Source of the DNA: Atopobiaceae bacterium UBA7016 | GTDB taxonomy: Bacteria > Actinomycetota > Coriobacteriia > Coriobacteriales > Atopobiaceae | Assembly: GCA_002449555.1 (NCBI GenBank) | Contig: DJXA01000164.1 | Span: 1 to 10,271, forward strand | Length of the DNA: 10,271 bases | Direction: 5' to 3' | Shown here: in pieces, positions 7,328 to 10,271 of the stretch | Layout: every line of letters starts with the position of its first letter | How positions within the stretch are numbered: position 1 is the stretch's first letter | Made by a program: the position numbers and the translations under genes | Notes under the pieces: generated by a model | The model's database searches: none | What the model saw: the letters and a program-made list of their open reading frames with translations, nothing else | What the model was told of the DNA's origin: nothing

Positions 7328-9127
7328 TCATACATACGTGTCAAGATACTCCCGCTTTGGCTGCAGCACACTTTTGCGGCCTATGAGCGTATTGGCAGCA
7401 TCCACCGCGGCGTTGTACCGACCAGACAGCTCGCGGCTCATCCCATACGCGTCCACAACCGTCTTCGCATTACGGAAGAACTGCTCGTTATACGGCTGAG
7501 CCTCCATGTGCTCGATGAGCGCGAGCCCTCCCCTATGGCTATCGCCCAGGGCGTAGTACGACATCGACGCATAGAGCACGCAATTGTCTGAAGGGTTGTG
7601 CGCTTCTTCGTAGGCACGCACCGCTTGGTCATAGTCGCCCTTTGCATAGAGCGCCGCCAGGTACTCATCAAGGGCGCCTTGGTCACCGCGGGTCCATCGG
7701 CTGGACTCGAAGAGCTCGATGCACGTGTCGTGCTTGCCCGTTGCGTTTGCGGCGGAGAGAGCTGAGGAGAGAGACCCGCAACGGAAGCCCATGAAACTTG
7801 CAGGTAAGCACAGGGCGAGGCACAGCACGCCACCCCAGAGGCCTTTGGCAGGCACAGGGAAAAGACGGAAGCTGGCGGCGCCCTCCCCCACAAGCAAGAG
7901 CACCAGCAATACCGCGAGAGAACCAAATTGCAGGTCAAAGTCGATGGCAGCGTGTAGCATGAGCAAGGCAATGGAGCACATCCTTGCGCGCGTCCAGGGA
8001 GACTGCCCCTCGCTGCGCAGCGTTGTGAGGCACAGCGCCATGCCTGACGCCAAGAGGATCAACGCAAGCGGCCCCGCATCCACGAGCATCTGCACGTACG
8101 AGCTGTGCACGACCGTCGTGTGGTACCACGCGGTCTGGTGGTAGGGATAGAGGTACTGCCAGTTGTCGGGCCCCACGCCAAGTATGGGGCTGGTCAACCA
8201 AAGAGATATGCCGTCCCGCATCTGATAGAGACGCTCTGCGAACGTGTAGAGGGCCTCTTGCGCGCGGCCAGGCAGGGCCACGACGGCAACGACTGCCAGA
8301 AGGGCAAGCAGCCCGGAGCACAGAACGCAGGCCTGTTTCGCACGTGCGAAGCTGGACAGTCGCCGCTCCCAACGCGAGAACGCAACGCTTAGCCCCACAG
8401 CAGGCACGAGTGCCACGGCGCTTGCCGCCGCGCCAGGGCTGATGCGCAAAAGGGCATACAGCCCCACGGCAGCGATCCCCTGGACGAGTGCACTGAGAAT
8501 CTTGCCCCACTCCCCCGAGCGCGCCGAGGCAGTGCCGACACAGAGAGCCACGAAAGCGGAGCAGAGGATGCCGCCACCAGACTCGGTCAGGAGCAAGGCG
8601 GTCGCGGGCAGCAGTGCGCAGGCGCGCATGTGCTCCGCTGGTGACAGCAGGCAAAGGAATGCGCACGCTCCGTACCATGCTGCGGCAGCGTTGGCGTACT
8701 GGAAGGTAAACTGCAGGCGCGCCCCCAGCATGCCGCTCGACAAAGGGATGATGTCCGTATACACCAACATGCCCGCCAAAGAGGTGGCCACTCCAACCCA
8801 TCCCACAGCCGTGAGTAGCGTTTCGTATTCCGCATCATCAAGAGACGCCACGAGGAAGGACATACCGGCGACCGCGAACCATGTCCCCGTTTCTGAGACG
8901 GTCGTAAGCGTGATGCCCGAGACCAGCGAACTCAGCATATAGACAAGCGCCACACCGAGAAAGAGCAGAGGGGCCGCTGGAAGAGGCCGGGCACGTCGGG
9001 ACGCATTCAGCCAACGGTAAGCGCCCAACGCGCAGGCCACCAAGCCAACCGCACAGGTGGCAAGGCCGTAGAAGCCTCCCCACGCCAGCACGAGCGCAAG
9101 CACGAGTAACGCAATCACATAAGGCAT
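7328..9127 (-). CDS. O-antigen ligase (Wzy_C) family membrane protein with C-terminal TPR-like segment
   Basis: This 599-residue protein has roughly a dozen hydrophobic segments between residues 1 and 445. Family hallmarks are FQYANAAAAWYG (140-153), a long loop after about residue 285 with Arg304 (YQMRDGISLW), SPILGVGPDNW (313-323) and His341 in HSSYVQMLVDAGPLALILL, then LHAAIDFDLQFG (391-402). In characterised WaaL-type ligases an Arg and a His in this large external loop are needed for joining a lipid-linked glycan to its acceptor; Arg304 and His341 are the natural counterparts. Members also act as Wzy-type polymerases, so the reaction and glycan are undecided. Residues 451-570 are soluble, with repeating Leu/Ala/Tyr helices resembling TPRs (EYLAALYAKGDYDQAVRAYE). 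ATG 9127 is chosen for GGGAGG 8 nt upstream; GTG 9160, with GAGG 8 nt upstream, would add 11 residues and cannot be excluded. It sits alone among surface-protein genes with no glycosyltransferase in view. Confidence 0.85.
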   Translation of the reverse strand: MPYVIALLVLALVLAWGGFYGLATCAVGLVACALGAYRWLNASRRARPLPAAPLLFLGVALVYMLSSLVSGITLTTVSETGTWFAVAGMSFLVASLDDAEYETLLTAVGWVGVATSLAGMLVYTDIIPLSSGMLGARLQFTFQYANAAAAWYGACAFLCLLSPAEHMRACALLPATALLLTESGGGILCSAFVALCVGTASARSGEWGKILSALVQGIAAVGLYALLRISPGAAASAVALVPAVGLSVAFSRWERRLSSFARAKQACVLCSGLLALLAVVAVVALPGRAQEALYTFAERLYQMRDGISLWLTSPILGVGPDNWQYLYPYHQTAWYHTTVVHSSYVQMLVDAGPLALILLASGMALCLTTLRSEGQSPWTRARMCSIALLMLHAAIDFDLQFGSLAVLLVLLLVGEGAASFRLFPVPAKGLWGGVLCLALCLPASFMGFRCGSLSSALSAANATGKHDTCIELFESSRWTRGDQGALDEYLAALYAKGDYDQAVRAYEEAHNPSDNCVLYASMSYYALGDSHRGGLALIEHMEAQPYNEQFFRNAKTVVDAYGMSRELSGRYNAAVDAANTLIGRKSVLQPKREYLDTYV

Positions 9128-9135
9128 GAGGCCAA

Positions 9136-9141
9136 CCTCCC
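9136..9141 (-). promoter_or_regulatory. Ribosome binding site favouring ATG 9127 for the ligase gene
   Basis: The minus strand reads GGGAGG, then TTGGCCTC, then ATG at 9127. The competing GTG at 9160 has a weaker GAGG (9172-9169) 8 nt upstream. The first transmembrane segment starts directly after the ATG product's Met. Confidence 0.65.
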
Positions 9142-9185
9142 ACAATGGACGAAACCACACCGAGGATACCTCACGCGGGGGCGAA

Positions 9186-9198
9186 CACGTTCCACGTG
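9186..9198. promoter_or_regulatory. 13-bp inverted repeat in the ligase leader
   Basis: CACGT-TCC-ACGTG has perfect 5-nt arms around 3 nt, 59 bp upstream of the ATG at 9127. It could be an operator, but a match this short may be chance, and no -35/-10 pair is recognisable beside it. Confidence 0.2.
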
Positions 9199-9223
9199 GT
9201 GAAATGCAGCGGCTTGAGAGGTC

Positions 9224-9251
9224 GGCGCAGCAGGGGTTTACCTGCTGCGCC
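9224..9251 (-). terminator. Strong hairpin downstream of the BspA-like gene, probable terminator
   Basis: Two perfect 11-nt arms, GGCGCAGCAGG and CCTGCTGCGCC, surround a 6-nt loop. It lies 8 bp past the stop of the orphan repeat fragment (9259) and about 130 bp past the stop of the BspA-like gene (9381). No U-run follows on either strand, so it may need another factor or may act by RNA stability. Its closeness to the orphan stop suggests that it was the original terminator of the gene that ended there. Confidence 0.55.
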
Positions 9252-9258
9252 AGACGTC

Positions 9259-9291
9259 CTAGCTAATGAGCACGCCCTTGTCGCTGAAGAC
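9259..9291 (-). pseudogene. Orphan end of a cell-wall-binding repeat protein
   Basis: On the minus strand the frame reads VFSDKGVLIS and a TAG (9261-9259), matching the last residues of the adhesin (TFSDKGVLIG, stop). Twenty-one consecutive bases (9269-9289) are identical to 2589-2609 inside the adhesin end. Upstream, the frame loses all similarity to the repeat (no YYF, GW or DGK), and it is not the frame of the BspA-like gene that stops at 9381. There is no start codon with a ribosome binding site, so it is not a gene. The 89 bp between 9292 and 9380 is unlike its surroundings, less GC-rich and without recognisable coding. I read this as the scar of a deletion or replacement in an older gene. 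Confidence 0.65.
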
Positions 9292-9380
9292 GCGTGATAC
9301 CGTCATTGGCAGCAGCGCCGATCTGTATAGGCCAATCCAATAGACAATGCTTACTGCACCGGCTTCGAATCATGCCCAGC

Positions 9381-10271
9381 CTAAGGCTCCGAGACTGAAG
9401 TGATCTCTGGGTCGATACCGAGCGTAACGACGTCGAGGCCCTCGGGGGCCACGACGCGCTCGAGCGCGCCGCAGCCGCCGGCGAAGCCCTGCGAGTCCCT
9501 GAGCGAGGAGAGATCCCAGCCGGAGAGGTCGAGCTCGCGCAGGGACGCGCACCCGTCGAGGAGGCGCGACAGATCATCTGCGCCGGACACGTCGAGCCCG
9601 AAGAGGTCCGCGACCTCGAGCTTGTCGAGCCCGGCAAAGGCGCCCGCCAGCGAGCGCGGCGCCCTGACGCCCTCCAAGACCCTGACCTCGCGGACAAGCG
9701 GGGCCATCTCGGGGACCAGCCAGCCGTAGGCCTCGGCGGGGTCGGTGCCGTCGGCCGCCTCCTCGGACGCGTCGCTCTCCTCGGGGTCTGCGGGCGCCTC
9801 GGCAAGCGTCCCCTCCGGCTCGCCATCGGTGGGTCCGATCACCAGGACGCCTTCGGCGTCCAGCGACCACGCGCAGGTGCCGCACTCGCCGGAGGCTACG
9901 GGGTCGAGCTCGGCTTCCGCCTCCACCTCGGGCTCGGCCTCCACCTCGGGCTCGGACTCAGCCGCTAGCTCGGCCTCGGGCTCGGCAGCCGGCTCGGGCT
10001 CCGCCTCGGGATCGGCTTTGGCCTCGGTCACGGCCTCGGTTGCGGTCAACTCCTCGGAGTCCACCGCGGCCTCGTCGCTCGGCTCGGGCGCCACCTCGGC
10101 GCTGGCGGGCGCGGAGAGCCTGGTCGGCGCGGCGCCGGACACCAGCACGCCCTTGTCAGTAAAGGTGTACGCCTTGCCGTCGATGGTGGCCTCGCCGGTC
10201 TGCATCGCACCGCTAGCGCGGAAGTAGTAGGTGTTGCCGTTGATCTTCTGCCAGCCGGTCAGCATGCGGCC
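9381..10271 (-). CDS. Surface protein: cell-wall-binding repeat tail fused to acidic linker and short BspA-like leucine-rich domain (5' end outside window)
   Basis: The frame enters from the right edge and stops at TAG 9383-9381, giving 296 residues counted from the Gly codon at 10271-10269. Residues 1-46 are the end of a repeat array (GRMLTGWQKINGNTYYF, then FTDKGVLVSG), very like the last two units of the adhesin. Related proteins end at GVLIG; here the frame continues into residues 47-126, an Ala/Glu/Pro linker. Residues 127-147 (GECGTCAWSLDAEGVLVIG) match the opening of BspA-family domains. An acidic insert (148-180) follows, then about two leucine-rich units of the BspA/DUF285 type (215-275: LFGLDVSGADDLSRLLDGCA, LRELDLSGWDLSS, FAGGCGALERV). 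BspA proteins of oral and gut bacteria bind host matrix proteins and usually have many more units. The end, ITSVSEP, is abrupt and the domain is probably truncated. Role inferred as a surface adhesin or its remnant; the N-terminus and signal peptide cannot be seen. Confidence 0.82.
   Translation of the reverse strand, partial: GRMLTGWQKINGNTYYFRASGAMQTGEATIDGKAYTFTDKGVLVSGAAPTRLSAPASAEVAPEPSDEAAVDSEELTATEAVTEAKADPEAEPEPAAEPEAELAAESEPEVEAEPEVEAEAELDPVASGECGTCAWSLDAEGVLVIGPTDGEPEGTLAEAPADPEESDASEEAADGTDPAEAYGWLVPEMAPLVREVRVLEGVRAPRSLAGAFAGLDKLEVADLFGLDVSGADDLSRLLDGCASLRELDLSGWDLSSLRDSQGFAGGCGALERVVAPEGLDVVTLGIDPEITSVSEP
9919..9954 (-). repeat. Perfect 18-bp tandem duplication in the acidic linker
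   Basis: GCCTCCACCTCGGGCTCG occurs twice back to back on the plus strand (9919-9936 and 9937-9954), encoding the repeated hexapeptide PEVEAE on the minus strand. The surrounding linker (about 9900-10120) is built from diverged relatives of the same CTCGG-rich unit. Length change in steps of 18 bp would keep the frame. Confidence 0.85.

Noticed and set aside
6513..7499. Ser/Ala-rich open frame of 328 codons on the plus strand
   Set aside because: It is the complement of the Glu/Ala/Asp-rich linker and signal peptide region of the adhesin; the Ser runs are mirrored acidic codons.
7935..8801. 288-codon open frame on the minus strand
   Set aside because: It is an out-of-frame shadow of the O-antigen ligase family gene, whose own frame shows the family motifs throughout.
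9263..9826. 187-codon open frame on the minus strand over the BspA-like gene
   Set aside because: It is Arg/Ser/Pro-rich and out of frame with the leucine-rich units; the overlapping frame ending at 9381 contains the recognisable domains.

Overview
The window looks like chromosome of a GC-rich, Gram-positive actinobacterium of the Coriobacteriia, most likely the Olsenella/Atopobium/Collinsella side. This is inferred from gene content: long secreted proteins with acidic Glu/Ala/Asp-rich linkers after the signal peptide, tandem GW/YYF cell-wall-binding repeats, DYTVxY/GxGxYxG Ig-like modules and a BspA-type leucine-rich domain in one place. No rRNA, tRNA, transposase, integrase or CRISPR array is visible.

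Layout: all four genes lie on the minus strand, so in transcription order the window reads from right to left. (1) 10271-9381 is the 3' part of a surface protein: a cell-wall-binding repeat tail that runs in frame into an acidic linker and a short BspA-like leucine-rich domain. (2) 9380-9128 is a gap holding an orphan fragment of another cell-wall-binding tail and a strong hairpin. (3) 9127-7328 is a polytopic membrane protein of the O-antigen ligase (Wzy_C) family with a C-terminal TPR-like segment. (4) 7327-7091 is a gap. (5) 7090-2579 is a 1503-residue adhesin-like protein: signal peptide, acidic linker, PPC-like domain, about eleven Ig-like modules and eleven cell-wall-binding repeats. (6) 2578-2273 is a gap with a good rho-independent terminator and a pair of near-identical 11-bp palindromes. 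(7) 2272 to beyond 1 is a secreted protein with a papain/NlpC-P60-like Cys-His domain, a ricin-type lectin, a PKD-like domain and further Ig-like modules; its 3' end is outside the window.

Together this is a cell-surface locus: three exported proteins built from exchangeable binding modules around one membrane enzyme of glycan polymerisation or ligation. Three proteins or fragments share almost the same cell-wall-binding tail, and the region from 9250 to 10271 looks like the product of recombination between such tails. I see no defence system or mobile element. The most unusual points are the tail-to-BspA fusion, the orphan tail fragment, the paired palindromes before the Cys-His lectin gene, and that gene's domain combination.
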